Assembly: GCF_000376425.1 (NCBI RefSeq)
Contig: NZ_AQWL01000008.1
Span: 1-64,000, forward strand
DNA length: 64,000 nt
Reading direction: 5' to 3'
DNA from: Thiobacillus denitrificans DSM 12475
GTDB lineage: Bacteria > Pseudomonadota > Gammaproteobacteria > Burkholderiales > Thiobacillaceae
Translations under genes and position numbers: made by a program
The notes under the pieces: model-generated
The model's database searches: none
Told to the model about the DNA's origin: nothing
The model's input: the letters and a program-made list of their open reading frames with translations, nothing else
Part shown: positions 19,891 to 29,477 of the stretch, in pieces
Position numbering within the stretch: position 1 is the first letter of the stretch
Layout of the letters: every line of letters starts with the position of its first letter

Positions 19891-22800
19891 ATGACGTTCT
19901 TCTCCCCTGCTTCCCGGCCTTCCGGCCCCCTGCGCAGCCAGTCCGGCCTCGCCGGCGCCGCCGATGCGCTTTATCTGGCCGAACTGGCGCGCCATGCCGC
20001 GCCGCTGGCCGTGGTGTGCGCCAGCGCGTGGGACGCCAACCGGCTGGCCGAGGAGCTGCGCTGGTTCGACCCTGAGTTGCGGGTATGCGCTTTTCCCGAC
20101 TGGGAAACCCTGCCCTACGACACGTTTTCGCCGCACCCGGACCTGATTTCCGAGCGGCTGGCGACGCTGTACCAGATTTCGCGCGGAGAATTCGATATCG
20201 CCGTGGTCGCGCTCTCCACCGCGCTGTACCGGCTGGCGTCGCCTGCCTTCCTCGCCGCCCACACGTTTTTCCTCAAGCAGAAGGACACCCTCGACGAAGC
20301 CGCCTTCCGCGCGCAGATGGCGCTGGGCGGCTATACCCACGTCAATCAGGTATTCGCACCAGGCGAATTCAGCGTCCGCGGGGGACTGATCGATCTTTTC
20401 CCCATGGGCAGCGCGCTGCCTTACCGCATCGACCTGTTCGACAACGAAATCGAGACGCTGCGCGCATTCGATATCGACACTCAGCGCAGCATCTATCCGG
20501 TGGAGGAAATCCGCCTGCTGCCCGCGCGCGAATTCCCATTCGACGAGGCCGGAATCACCCGTTTCCGGCAGAATTTCCGCGAACGCTTCGAGGGCGACCC
20601 GTCCAAATCCAAGCTGTACAAGGATGTCAGCAACGGCCTCGCGCCGGCCGGCATCGAGTACTATCTGCCGCTGTTTTTCGAGGAAACGGCGACGCTGTTC
20701 GATTACCTTCCCGCTGCCACGCGGCTGGTGTTCCACGGTGCGCTCGACCCCGCCGGCCAGGCGTTCTGGGCCGACGCACAAGGCCGTTACCGCCTGTTGT
20801 CGGGCGACAAGGACCGCCCGCTGCTGCCGCCGGCCGACCTGTTCCTGCCGACCGACACCTTTTTCAGTCTGGCCAGGGCCCATGATCGACTGGATATCGA
20901 ACAAACCGGTGACGGCCTCGCCCGCCTTGTCCCGCCCATTTCGGTCGACCGCCGCGAAGCCCGCCCGGTCGCCCGGCTGCTGGACTTCATCGACGGCTTC
21001 AAGGGGAAAACCCTGATCGTCGCGCCGTCGGCCGGACGACGCGAAACCCTGCACGAATATTTGTCCGAACACGGCCTCCACGCCACGCTGTGCGGAAACT
21101 GGGCCGATTGCCGACAGCACGCCAGCCGCATTCTGCTCACCCACGGCCCGCTCGCTGAAGGCTTCGTCAGCAGCGATGGCCAGATCGCCGTCATCACCGA
21201 GACCGAGCTCTACGCCATTCCGCCGAAGACCCGGCGCGCGCGCGAAGCCCGCGCCACCCAGATCGACAACCTGCTGCGCGACCTCTCCGAGCTCAAGCCC
21301 GGCGATCCGGTGGTGCACGCGCAGTACGGTGTCGGCCAGTACCTCGGCCTGATCAACATGGACCTCGGCGACGGCGACACCGAGTTTCTGCAGCTCGAAT
21401 ATGCCAAGGGCGACAAGCTCTACGTGCCGGTTGCCAACCTGCACCTGATCTCGCGCTACAGCGGCGCCGGCGAAGGCGCGGCGCCGCTGCACAGGCTCGG
21501 CACCGACCAGTGGGAGAAGGCGCGCCGCCGCGCCATGCAGGCGGCACGCGACACCGCCGCCGAGCTGCTGAATCTGTATGCGCTGCGTGCGGCGCGCGAG
21601 GGCCACGCGTTCCAGTTTTCGCCGCACGATTACGAGGCCTTCGCCGAAGGCTTCGGCTACGAGGAGACCCCCGACCAGGCCGCCGCCATCGCCGCGGTGA
21701 TGGCCGACATGCAGTCGGGCAAGCCGATGGACCGGCTGGTGTGCGGCGACGTCGGCTTCGGCAAGACCGAGGTCGCGCTGCGCGCCGCCTTCATGGCGGT
21801 GATGGGCGGCTACCAGGTGGCGGTACTGGTGCCCACCACCTTGCTGGTCGAACAGCATTTCCAGAATTTCTCCGACCGTTTTTCGGCCTGGCCGGTGAAG
21901 CTCGCCGAACTGTCGCGCTTCCGCACCGCCAGGGAGCAGGCCGAGGCGCTCACCGCGCTGAAAGAAGGCAGGATCGACATCGTCATCGGCACCCACCGGC
22001 TGATCCAGAAGGACGTCAAGTTCGCCCGCCTGGGGCTGGTCATCCTCGACGAGGAACACCGCTTCGGCGTACGCCAGAAGGAGCAGCTGAAGGCTTTGCG
22101 CGCCGAGGTCGACGTGCTGACGCTGACCGCCACGCCGATCCCGCGCACGCTGGCGATGTCGCTCGAAGGCATCCGCGATTTCTCGGTCATCGCCACCGCC
22201 CCGCAGAAACGGCTGGCGGTGAAAACCTTCGTGCAGCCGTTTTCCGCCGGACTGATCCGCGAGGCGGTGCTGCGCGAGCTGAAGCGCGGCGGCCAGGTCT
22301 ATTTCCTGCACAACGAAGTCAGCACCATCGAGGCCATGCGCGAACGGCTGGAAAAGCTGCTGCCGGAGGCGCGCATCCGTGTCGGCCACGGGCAGATGGG
22401 AGAACGCGAGCTGGAACAGGTGGTTCGCGATTTCTATCAGCAGCGCTATGACATCCTCTTGTGCACCACCATCATCGAAACCGGCATCGACATTCCCACC
22501 GCCAACACCATCCTGATCAACCGCGCCGACAAGTTCGGGCTCGCCCAGCTGCATCAACTGAGGGGCCGCGTCGGACGCTCGCACCACCAGGCGTTCGCCT
22601 ACCTGCTGGTGGACGAGGACCGCAGCCTGACGCCGCAGGCAAAAAAACGCCTGGAAGCCATCCAGTTGATGGAAGAACTGGGCTCCGGCTTTCATCTCGC
22701 CATGCAGGATCTGGAAATCCGCGGCGCCGGCGAAGTGCTGGGCGACAAACAGAGCGGCGAGATCCTCGAAGTCGGCTTTTCGCTCTACAACGACATGCTG

Positions 22801-23313
22801 GCCGGCGCGGTGGCGAGCCTGAAGGCCGGCAAGGAGCCGGACATGAGCCAGCCGCTCGGCGTAGTGTCCGAGATCAACCTGCACCTGCCCGCGCTGCTGC
22901 CGGAAGACTACTGCCCCGACGTGCACGAACGGCTGGTGCTGTACAAGCGGCTGGCGAGTTGCCAAACCCCTGACGATCTGGCGGTGATGCAGGAGGAACT
23001 GGTCGATCGCTTTGGCGAACTGCCCGATACGACACGCGCCCTGCTGGCCGTGCACCGTCTGCGCATGTCCACTCGCCCCTACGGCATTGCCCGGCTGGAC
23101 GTGTCCGGCGAGGGTATGAGCGTGCAATTCGTTCCCAACCCGCCCGTCGATCCGGGTAAAATCATCGAGTTGATCCAGGGCAGGGCCGGCTACCGGCTCG
23201 CCGGCCCCGACCGGCTGAAGCTAGCCACTCCCCTGCCCGACGTCGCCCGGCGTGTCGGCGCAGTGACCGCATTCCTCGCCGCACTGGGCGACCCCATTTC
23301 ACCCGCAAAATAA
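19891..23313 (+). CDS. mfd: Transcription-repair coupling factor Mfd
   Basis: 1140 residues, normal for Mfd, which removes RNA polymerase stalled at DNA damage and recruits UvrA. Visible parts are the UvrB-like N-terminal region, the polymerase-interacting CarD-like domain (KPGDPVVHAQYGVGQYLGL, about 469-487), the helicase motor with Walker A (CGDVGFGKTE) and DEEH box (DEEHRFGV), the TRG-like motif region (LHQLRGRVGRS), and the C-terminal regulatory domain. A -10-like GATAAT at 19872 is only about 14 bases before the ATG, so the leader may be very short. Confidence 0.95.
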   Translation: MTFFSPASRPSGPLRSQSGLAGAADALYLAELARHAAPLAVVCASAWDANRLAEELRWFDPELRVCAFPDWETLPYDTFSPHPDLISERLATLYQISRGEFDIAVVALSTALYRLASPAFLAAHTFFLKQKDTLDEAAFRAQMALGGYTHVNQVFAPGEFSVRGGLIDLFPMGSALPYRIDLFDNEIETLRAFDIDTQRSIYPVEEIRLLPAREFPFDEAGITRFRQNFRERFEGDPSKSKLYKDVSNGLAPAGIEYYLPLFFEETATLFDYLPAATRLVFHGALDPAGQAFWADAQGRYRLLSGDKDRPLLPPADLFLPTDTFFSLARAHDRLDIEQTGDGLARLVPPISVDRREARPVARLLDFIDGFKGKTLIVAPSAGRRETLHEYLSEHGLHATLCGNWADCRQHASRILLTHGPLAEGFVSSDGQIAVITETELYAIPPKTRRAREARATQIDNLLRDLSELKPGDPVVHAQYGVGQYLGLINMDLGDGDTEFLQLEYAKGDKLYVPVANLHLISRYSGAGEGAAPLHRLGTDQWEKARRRAMQAARDTAAELLNLYALRAAREGHAFQFSPHDYEAFAEGFGYEETPDQAAAIAAVMADMQSGKPMDRLVCGDVGFGKTEVALRAAFMAVMGGYQVAVLVPTTLLVEQHFQNFSDRFSAWPVKLAELSRFRTAREQAEALTALKEGRIDIVIGTHRLIQKDVKFARLGLVILDEEHRFGVRQKEQLKALRAEVDVLTLTATPIPRTLAMSLEGIRDFSVIATAPQKRLAVKTFVQPFSAGLIREAVLRELKRGGQVYFLHNEVSTIEAMRERLEKLLPEARIRVGHGQMGERELEQVVRDFYQQRYDILLCTTIIETGIDIPTANTILINRADKFGLAQLHQLRGRVGRSHHQAFAYLLVDEDRSLTPQAKKRLEAIQLMEELGSGFHLAMQDLEIRGAGEVLGDKQSGEILEVGFSLYNDMLAGAVASLKAGKEPDMSQPLGVVSEINLHLPALLPEDYCPDVHERLVLYKRLASCQTPDDLAVMQEELVDRFGELPDTTRALLAVHRLRMSTRPYGIARLDVSGEGMSVQFVPNPPVDPGKIIELIQGRAGYRLAGPDRLKLATPLPDVARRVGAVTAFLAALGDPISPAK

Positions 23314-23319
23314 CCGTCT

Positions 23320-24555
23320 ATGAACCTGATCCAGCCTTTCGCCGCCCTCCGCCCCGCATCGGGACGCGCCAACGATGTCGTCGCCCCACCCTATGACGTG
23401 CTGTCGACGGAAGAAGCTCGCGAGCGAGCGGGCGGCCGTCCATGGAGCTTCCTGCACATTTCCAAGCCGGAAATCGACCTGCCGGCGGAGACTAGTCCCT
23501 ACGCCCCCGAGGTCTATGCCAAGGGCGCCGAGAATCTGCAGGCCATGATCAAAGCCGGCGTGCTGGTGCGCGACCCGGCGCCCTGCTACTACGCCTATCG
23601 CATCGTAATGGGCAGCCACAGCCAGACCGGCATCGTGGCCGCCGCCTCGGTGGCGGACTACGATACCAACCGCATCCGCAAGCACGAATTCACCCGGCCC
23701 GACAAGGAGGACGACCGCGTGCGACAGATCGACGCGCTCGACGCGCAGACCGGTCCGGTGCTGCTGGCCTATCCCGCCGCGCCCGAGATCGACACCATCC
23801 TGGCTGCTGCGTCCAGTGGGGCGCCCGATTCCGACGCCGAACTCGACGGCGTGCGGCACACCCTCTGGGCGATCCGGGATCCCGCGATTCTGGCGCGCAT
23901 CACCGCCGCATTCAACGCCATGTCCGCGCTTTATATCGCCGACGGCCACCACCGCTCCGCCTCGGCGTCGCGCATCGCCGCCACGCGGCGGGCCGCCAAC
24001 CCGGCGCACACCGGTGCCGAGCCCTACAACTTCTTCCTGTCGGTGATTTTTCCCGCGCACGAGATGCGCATCCTGGATTACAACCGGGTCATCGCCGACC
24101 TCAACGGACTTTCCGCGGAAGCCTTCCTGGAGCGCGCTGGCGCCGCCTTCAGCGTCGAACCCGCCGCCAGCGCGGTCAAGCCGGAGCAGCCGGGCAGCTT
24201 CGGCCTCTATCTGGCCGGCCGCTGGTACCGCCTGACTATCCGCCCCGACCTCATCCCGGCCGATCCGGTGGGGCGCCTGGACGTCAGCCTGCTGCAGAAC
24301 AACCTGATCGCGCCCGTCCTCGGCATCACCGACCCGCGGCGCGACAAGCGCATCGACTTCGTCGGCGGTATCCGCGGCCTGGCCGAGCTCGAAAAACGGG
24401 TCGACAGCGGCGAAATGGCGCTGGCGCTCGCGCTCCATCCCACCCGCATGGAAGATCTGATGGCGGTGGCCGATGCCAATGAAGTGATGCCGCCCAAATC
24501 CACCTGGTTCGAGCCCAAACTGGCGGACGGCCTGGCCTCGCATGTTTTAGGGTAA
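23320..24555 (+). CDS. DUF1015-family protein
   Basis: 411 residues, soluble, opening with IQPFAALRPASGRANDVVAPPYDVLSTEEA and carrying the DGHHRSASA motif (about residues 208-216), both features of the DUF1015 family of unknown function. The His-rich motif suggests nucleotide or metal chemistry but no reaction is established. It begins 6 bases after the mfd stop and is probably co-transcribed with it. Confidence 0.8.
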   Translation: MNLIQPFAALRPASGRANDVVAPPYDVLSTEEARERAGGRPWSFLHISKPEIDLPAETSPYAPEVYAKGAENLQAMIKAGVLVRDPAPCYYAYRIVMGSHSQTGIVAAASVADYDTNRIRKHEFTRPDKEDDRVRQIDALDAQTGPVLLAYPAAPEIDTILAAASSGAPDSDAELDGVRHTLWAIRDPAILARITAAFNAMSALYIADGHHRSASASRIAATRRAANPAHTGAEPYNFFLSVIFPAHEMRILDYNRVIADLNGLSAEAFLERAGAAFSVEPAASAVKPEQPGSFGLYLAGRWYRLTIRPDLIPADPVGRLDVSLLQNNLIAPVLGITDPRRDKRIDFVGGIRGLAELEKRVDSGEMALALALHPTRMEDLMAVADANEVMPPKSTWFEPKLADGLASHVLG

Positions 24556-24567
24556 ATTCACCTTAAG

Positions 24568-24620
24568 GTTTTCCGGAACCATGCCGTATACAAAGGTAAG
24601 TTGTATCCATTCCGGAAAAC
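24568..24620. repeat. Long interrupted hairpin before flgM
   Basis: GTTTTCCGGAA (24568-24578) is perfectly complementary to TTCCGGAAAAC (24610-24620). Inside it ATACAA (24588-24593) pairs with TTGTAT (24601-24606) around a 7-base loop. No T-run follows, so it is not a typical terminator. It lies between the DUF1015 stop and the flgM start (24642) and may be a leader structure or a spaced operator. Confidence 0.55.
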
Positions 24621-24641
24621 AGGCCCACAGGAATCCAGCTC

Positions 24642-24950
24642 GTGAAAATCGACAAGCGCATCACCCCGCCCGCCGCCGGCAAAGTCTCTTCCGCCAAGGG
24701 CAAAGGTGCCGGCAAAACCGCTGCTCCCACCGCAGGCAGTGGCGATTCGCTGACATTGACCGAGTCCAGCACCCGTATCCGTTCGCTCGAATCCCAGCTG
24801 GCGTCGGTCGATGTCGCCGATGCGGGCAAGGTCGAATCGGTCAAGGCCGCGCTGGCCAACGGGACCTTCGCGGTCGACGCCGAGGTGGTGGCCGACCGTC
24901 TGATCGACCATACCAAGGAAACCCTGCGCAAACGCCCGCGCAAGAAGTGA
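24642..24950 (+). CDS. flgM: Anti-sigma-28 factor FlgM
   Basis: 102 residues with the FlgM pattern: a Lys/Pro/Ala-rich flexible N-terminal half and a C-terminal sigma-binding part (DAGKVESVKAALANGTFAVD, then ADRLIDHTKETLRKRPRKK). FlgM holds the flagellar sigma factor FliA until the hook is finished and is itself exported. The start is GTG at 24642, giving MKIDKRITPP. It is isolated here: no flagellar gene is within the window, whereas flgM usually sits with flgA or flgN. The long hairpin precedes it. Confidence 0.8.
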   Translation: MKIDKRITPPAAGKVSSAKGKGAGKTAAPTAGSGDSLTLTESSTRIRSLESQLASVDVADAGKVESVKAALANGTFAVDAEVVADRLIDHTKETLRKRPRKK

Positions 24951-24967
24951 TTTCCACCTGGATCGCG

Positions 24968-25001
24968 AGCCCGCGGACACAATCCGCGGGCTTTTGTTTT
25001 T
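24968..25001 (+). terminator. Terminator after flgM
   Basis: AGCCCGCGGA and TCCGCGGGCT form a perfect 10-bp stem around CACAA, followed by TTTGTTTTT. Strong rho-independent terminator. Confidence 0.9.
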
Positions 25002-25046
25002 CAGCTGGAATAAAATCGTGCCCTGAAACTTCCTTCGGGGGACAGC

Positions 25047-25256
25047 ATGAACGAAATCGTTTTATCCGTGACCGGCATGACCTGCGGCGGCTGCGTCAAC
25101 AGCGTGCAGAAGGTATTGGCCGCATTACCCGGTGTGCGCAGCGTCGAGGTCACGCTCACGCCCGCTCAGGCGCGCGTGGCATACGATCCCGCCCGGATCG
25201 ACCGCGCCGCCCTGGAACAGGCCGTCGTCAATGCCGGTTTTGGCGTAGCCGCCTGA
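25047..25256 (+). CDS. Heavy-metal-associated (CopZ-like) protein
   Basis: 69 residues forming a single HMA domain with the metal-binding motif MTCGGC (Cys13, Cys16), like copper chaperones and mercury/copper-binding modules. A GGGGGA site precedes the ATG. It stands alone between the flgM terminator and a convergent gene, with no P-type ATPase nearby. It probably binds Cu(I) in the cytoplasm and delivers it to a transporter elsewhere; another metal is possible. Confidence 0.85.
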   Translation: MNEIVLSVTGMTCGGCVNSVQKVLAALPGVRSVEVTLTPAQARVAYDPARIDRAALEQAVVNAGFGVAA

Positions 25257-25272
25257 AACACCGGGCCTGCGC

Positions 25273-27366
25273 TCAGGCTTGATCACACAGCTTTTCCAGG
25301 GGCTCCGGGCGGTGTATGCCGCTCCCCTGCACATAGTCCACCCCGATCTGTCTCAACAGCGCCAGGATCTGATCCGACTCGACGTACTCGGCCACCGTTC
25401 TCAGCCCCATCTGGTGGCCGATGCGGTGTATGGCTTCGACCATTGAACGATCGATCCGATTGTTCACGATATCGCGCACGAATGCGCCGTCGATCTTGAG
25501 GTAATCCACTTTCAGATTCTTCAGATAGGTGAAGGACGACAAGCCGCTGCCAAAATCGTCCAGTGCGAAACTGCACCCGAAACCGCGCATGGCCTCAATG
25601 AAATCGTTGACCACGGCGAGGTTGCCGATGGCTGCCGTCTCGGTGATTTCAAAGCACAGGTGTGGTCCCAGGACGGGGTTTTCCTGCAGCCGCGCCAGCA
25701 GCATGCGGCGAAAAGCCGGGTCCTTGAGCGACGCCCCCGACAGGTTGATCGCAAACAGGTAACGCAACACGCAATCTGTCGCCAGATACTGCCGGCACAG
25801 ACGCAGCGTTTCCTCGATCACCCAGCTGTCGAGTGCGGGCATGATGGAATAACGCTCGGCTGCCGGAATGAAAGCCATCGGCAGAATTTCGCTGCCGTCG
25901 TCGTCCACCATCCGCAACAGCAGCTCGACGTGGCGGGTGGACTCCGCTGCGCCGTCGGTGCGGCGGATTTCCTGCCATGACAAGCGCAGGCGCTGCTCCT
26001 CCAGCGCCCGCTGAATCCGCGTCACCCATTGCATTTCCCCGCGGTGGCGCACCAGTTCGGAATCGCGGCTTTCATACACGTGAATCTGGTTGCGGCCACG
26101 GTCTTTTGCCACATAACACGCGGCATCCGCCGCTGACAGCAGGCCCGCCGCGGTGCCGCTGTCGCGGTTGATCGCCACCATGCCTACGCTCATGCCGACC
26201 GAGAAAATGCGATCCCCCCATTTGAAGCGGAAGCGCTGCACCTCGGCACGGAAACTGTCCGCCACCTCCAGCGCATCCGGGATGCTGCAATTTTCCAGCA
26301 GCAGCGCAAACTCGTCGCCTCCCAGGCGGGCCAGCGTATCGCGTTCGCGCAGCTTGCCTTTCAGCAGCAGGGTCAGCTGGCGCAACAGTTCATCGCCTGC
26401 CGCATGGCCGCAGGAATCGTTGATCACCTTGAATTGATCGAGATCCATGTAGCACAGCGCGTGTTCCCGATCTTGCTGCAAGGCCGACAGCAGGGTGCGC
26501 TCCAGCCGCTGTTCGAATTCGCGGCGGTTGATCAGCCCCGTCAAGGCATCGTGGCTGGCCTGATAGACCAGGCGTGCCGTGGCCCGATCGATTCTCTCCT
26601 GCATCTGATCCTGCATCGTCTGCAAATGTGCTGCCATGTGATTGATGCCGCGTTGCAGCATGCCCAGTTCGGCTTGCCCGCTCAGTTCCACCCGCTCATC
26701 CAGGTGCCCCTCGCCAATGCGGCTGACCGTATGCGTCAAGGCCAGAATCGGCCGCGTGATCTGGCGTCCGATACGCCACGCCAGATAGAGGCTGACGCCC
26801 AGCCCCGCCAGCAGGATGACCAGGCTGCGCAGGATGGCATCGCGCTGGCTCTTGATGGTGGCGCTGCGCGACACGTCCAGCCCGACCCAGCCCAGCAGCC
26901 GGGTCCGGGCACCCTGCGGCGCCGCCCGTTCGTCGGTCGCATTGAAATCATCCACACCCACCTCGGTACGCGTGACCGGCGCGTAATACACCAGCCGGTC
27001 TTCGTATTCGATCTGCTGGATGCGATCCACGGGCAGTTCACCCTGCCCAGGGTAGGTCCATACCCCGAGACCGACCTGCGCCAGCCTCTGGCCGCTATCG
27101 GTGAATACCGCCACTCCGCGGATATCGGGCTCGATCGCCGCTTTTTCGAGCAGGGTCTGCAGCACCCCGATATTCCCCGAAGCCACGCCGTATTCGGCCG
27201 CTGGCGCCAACTGGCGCGCAATCGCCACGGCACGGGTGCGCAACGATTGATCCAGATCGTCAATTTTTCCGGTGATGAGCTGAAACAGCAGCAAGACTCC
27301 GACAATCGCCACCGGCACCATGGCCAGAACCATGACGCGTCCCCGTATCCCCAATGAAGCCGCCAT
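25273..27366 (-). CDS. Membrane GGDEF-EAL protein (cyclic-di-GMP turnover)
   Basis: 697 residues: membrane helix (about 10-30), periplasmic sensor region (about 32-180), second helix (about 183-203), HAMP (about 205-260), GGDEF domain with intact RLGGDEF (about 342-348), and EAL domain. The EAL signature is ELL, but the other catalytic sites are present (INLSG, EITET, DDFGSG, KID, AEYVE), so phosphodiesterase activity is possible alongside cyclase activity. The start overlaps the stop of the binding-protein gene by ATGA, so periplasmic ligand sensing with that partner is likely. Confidence 0.88.
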   Translation of the reverse strand: MAASLGIRGRVMVLAMVPVAIVGVLLLFQLITGKIDDLDQSLRTRAVAIARQLAPAAEYGVASGNIGVLQTLLEKAAIEPDIRGVAVFTDSGQRLAQVGLGVWTYPGQGELPVDRIQQIEYEDRLVYYAPVTRTEVGVDDFNATDERAAPQGARTRLLGWVGLDVSRSATIKSQRDAILRSLVILLAGLGVSLYLAWRIGRQITRPILALTHTVSRIGEGHLDERVELSGQAELGMLQRGINHMAAHLQTMQDQMQERIDRATARLVYQASHDALTGLINRREFEQRLERTLLSALQQDREHALCYMDLDQFKVINDSCGHAAGDELLRQLTLLLKGKLRERDTLARLGGDEFALLLENCSIPDALEVADSFRAEVQRFRFKWGDRIFSVGMSVGMVAINRDSGTAAGLLSAADAACYVAKDRGRNQIHVYESRDSELVRHRGEMQWVTRIQRALEEQRLRLSWQEIRRTDGAAESTRHVELLLRMVDDDGSEILPMAFIPAAERYSIMPALDSWVIEETLRLCRQYLATDCVLRYLFAINLSGASLKDPAFRRMLLARLQENPVLGPHLCFEITETAAIGNLAVVNDFIEAMRGFGCSFALDDFGSGLSSFTYLKNLKVDYLKIDGAFVRDIVNNRIDRSMVEAIHRIGHQMGLRTVAEYVESDQILALLRQIGVDYVQGSGIHRPEPLEKLCDQA

Positions 27367-28307
27367 CAGCGCACCCCCCCCAAACGCTTTTCCAGTTCGG
27401 CTGCCGGCGGCAACGTAAAGCCGAGCGAACGCGCCACCTGTTCATTGATCGAAATGCTGAAATAGGCAGGCGGGGCCGGCAACGGCAGACGCGCCACGCT
27501 GCCCTGCAAGGCACTGCCCACCCATTCGGCAGCCTGGCGGCCGATCTGTGCCGGGCTGGAATGCAGCGACAACAATGCCCCCGCTCGCGTCAGCGAGCGC
27601 GAATAGCCCAGCACCGGGTCGCGGTAGCGGTAGGATGTGAGCAGAATGCTTTGCGCCGTATTGCGGTTGAACACCTGCGGATCGGGAAAGGCTAGCAATA
27701 AATCGGCCTCGGACAACACGTTTTCAAGCTGCGGGATCAGCCGTGCATCCTCGGCTAGGGTGGCGTGCACCAGGCTGAGTTGCTGCAAACGCAAGGCCTC
27801 GTCCAGTTCCGCCAGCAGCCCGCCCTGTTCCCTGCTCGACAGCACGCCCACACGCCGTGCTTCGGGAAAAGCCAGACGGATCAGCTGTGCCTGCCGCTCG
27901 AACGGTTGATCCAGATAGATTGCCGACGCGCTGCGGCGACCACCGTCATTCAGACGAGTGCGCCCGGTTTTGAGGTACCACGCTCGTGGCACCAGCACCG
28001 CCAGCACCGGCGGCCGCGCCGGGAGCGTCGCCACCACTTCGGCTGCGCGCACCCCCACCGCAACGGTCAACCGGACCTCATTCAACGAGGGCGCGGCCAA
28101 GCCATCGGCATCCAGCCGGCTGACCTCGTGACGGGTGCCGTCCAGATACGCGCGGATGACCTGATAGACCTCCTGGTAGGGAGCCGAATCGTCGCTCAGC
28201 ACCACCGCCACCCGCGCGGCGAGGGCCGGCGGCGAGGCGAGGAGCAGACAGGCAAGCGCCAGCCCCAGGCGCGCGATGCGGCATAATGCACCCCGCCTGC
28301 GCGGCAC
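27366..28307 (-). CDS. ABC-type periplasmic binding protein (sensor partner)
   Basis: About 313 residues resembling the ABC substrate-binding family (PF04392-like fold): signal peptide (ARLGLALACLLLASPPALA) and a two-lobe pattern with repeats such as VAVVLSDDSAPYQEVYQVIR and EARRVGVLSSREQGG. No permease or ATPase genes accompany it. It overlaps the GGDEF-EAL gene by ATGA, suggesting that it loads ligand onto that protein's periplasmic domain. Start assigned to GTG 28307, 9 bases after the dnaQ stop; the longer open frame upstream is antisense-type sequence within dnaQ. Confidence 0.7.
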   Translation of the reverse strand: MPRRRGALCRIARLGLALACLLLASPPALAARVAVVLSDDSAPYQEVYQVIRAYLDGTRHEVSRLDADGLAAPSLNEVRLTVAVGVRAAEVVATLPARPPVLAVLVPRAWYLKTGRTRLNDGGRRSASAIYLDQPFERQAQLIRLAFPEARRVGVLSSREQGGLLAELDEALRLQQLSLVHATLAEDARLIPQLENVLSEADLLLAFPDPQVFNRNTAQSILLTSYRYRDPVLGYSRSLTRAGALLSLHSSPAQIGRQAAEWVGSALQGSVARLPLPAPPAYFSISINEQVARSLGFTLPPAAELEKRLGGVR

Positions 28308-28315
28308 CCAAGCCG

Positions 28316-29020
28316 TCAAGTCGCCCCCTGCTCCATGCCCCACAGGCAGGTGCCCTTGCTTTCCTTGGCAATCGCCTCCAGCAGGCTTGCATGTGCCTCC
28401 AGCTCGACATTCGACGCCGCCAGCAGGATGGGCCTGGGACGTGCGTGCGCGGCATCCCGGGCAGCCTGTTCGCTGCGCATTTCCAGCCCGATCGACAGGC
28501 TTTCCTGGCCGCGCGTCAGCGCCAGGTACACCGCCGCCAGCAGCTCGCAGTCGAGCAAGGCGCCATGCAGCGTGCGTGCCGTGTTGTCCACGCCATAGCG
28601 TTTGCACAGCGCATCCAGGTTGTTGCGCTGGCCCGGGTGCAGGGTCTTGGCCAGCGCCAGGGTGTCGGTCACGCCGTCGCACCAGGCCGCCAGCGGCGTC
28701 ATTTCCAGCAGGCGCAACTCCATGTTGAGAAAGCCCACATCGAATGGCGCATTGTGAATGATGAGTTCGGCGCCCTGGATGAAGTCGACGAATTCCCGGG
28801 CAATATCGGCGAAGCGCGGCTTGTCCTGCAGGAATTCGGGGGTGATGCCGTGCACCTGCATCGCCCCGGCGTCGATGTCGCGGTCCGGGTTCACATAACG
28901 GTGCAGGTGGTTGCCGGTGAGCCGCCGGTTGACCATTTCCACCGCCGCCACTTCGATGATGCGATGCCCCTGGCTGGGATCGAGGCCGGTGGTTTCGGTA
29001 TCCAGAATGATTTGCCGCAT
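28316..29020 (-). CDS. dnaQ: DNA polymerase III epsilon subunit (proofreading)
   Basis: 234 residues of the DEDDh exonuclease family with Exo I LDTETTGLD (Asp, Glu), Exo II HNAPFDVGFLNMEL and Exo III HGALLDCELLAAVYL (His, Asp). This is the 3'-5' proofreading subunit of the replicative polymerase. The start MRQIILDTETTG at 29020 is standard. It follows rnhA closely (10 bp), the usual rnhA-dnaQ pairing, here in the same direction. Confidence 0.95.
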   Translation of the reverse strand: MRQIILDTETTGLDPSQGHRIIEVAAVEMVNRRLTGNHLHRYVNPDRDIDAGAMQVHGITPEFLQDKPRFADIAREFVDFIQGAELIIHNAPFDVGFLNMELRLLEMTPLAAWCDGVTDTLALAKTLHPGQRNNLDALCKRYGVDNTARTLHGALLDCELLAAVYLALTRGQESLSIGLEMRSEQAARDAAHARPRPILLAASNVELEAHASLLEAIAKESKGTCLWGMEQGAT

Positions 29021-29030
29021 AGTGTCAGCT

Positions 29031-29477
29031 TCAGTGTTGTTGCGCCTGCAGGACGCCCTGGTTGGCCAGCGCATCGGCACGTTCGTTTTCGGGGTGGCCG
29101 GCATGACCCCGCACCCATTTCCACTCGATGCGGTGCTGCTGGTTCAAGGCATCGAGCCGCTGCCACAGATCCTGGTTCTTCACCGGCTTGCCGTCGGCGG
29201 CGCGCCAGTTGCGCCGCTTCCAGCCGGGCAGCCATTCGCTGATGCCTTTTTGCACATACTGCGAATCGGTATGGACTTCGACCATGGAGGGACGCTTCAG
29301 CAATTCCAGCGCACGGATCACCGCGGTCATTTCCATGCGGTTGTTGGTGGTGGCGGCCTCTCCGCCGTAGATTTCCTTGCGGTGGCCGTCCGTCACCAGC
29401 AGGGCACCCCAGCCGCCGATGCCGGGATTGCCCTTGCAGGCACCATCGCTGTATATGTAAATGGTGTCAGCGTTCAC
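29031..29477 (-). CDS. rnhA: Ribonuclease HI
   Basis: 148 residues with the complete RNase HI active site: Asp11 ([11 protein letters not shown]), Glu49 (NNRMEM), Asp71 (TDSQYV) and the C-terminal His/Asp ([13 protein letters not shown]). It removes RNA from RNA-DNA hybrids. Normal length. Its first 11 bases overlap the end of the methyltransferase gene. Confidence 0.95.
   Translation of the reverse strand: MNADTIYIYSDGACKGNPGIGGWGALLVTDGHRKEIYGGEAATTNNRMEMTAVIRALELLKRPSMVEVHTDSQYVQKGISEWLPGWKRRNWRAADGKPVKNQDLWQRLDALNQQHRIEWKWVRGHAGHPENERADALANQGVLQAQQH

Noticed and set aside
19816-23127. 1103-codon open frame opposite mfd
   Set aside because: Same shadow effect; mfd on the plus strand has all family motifs and the antisense product is low-complexity.
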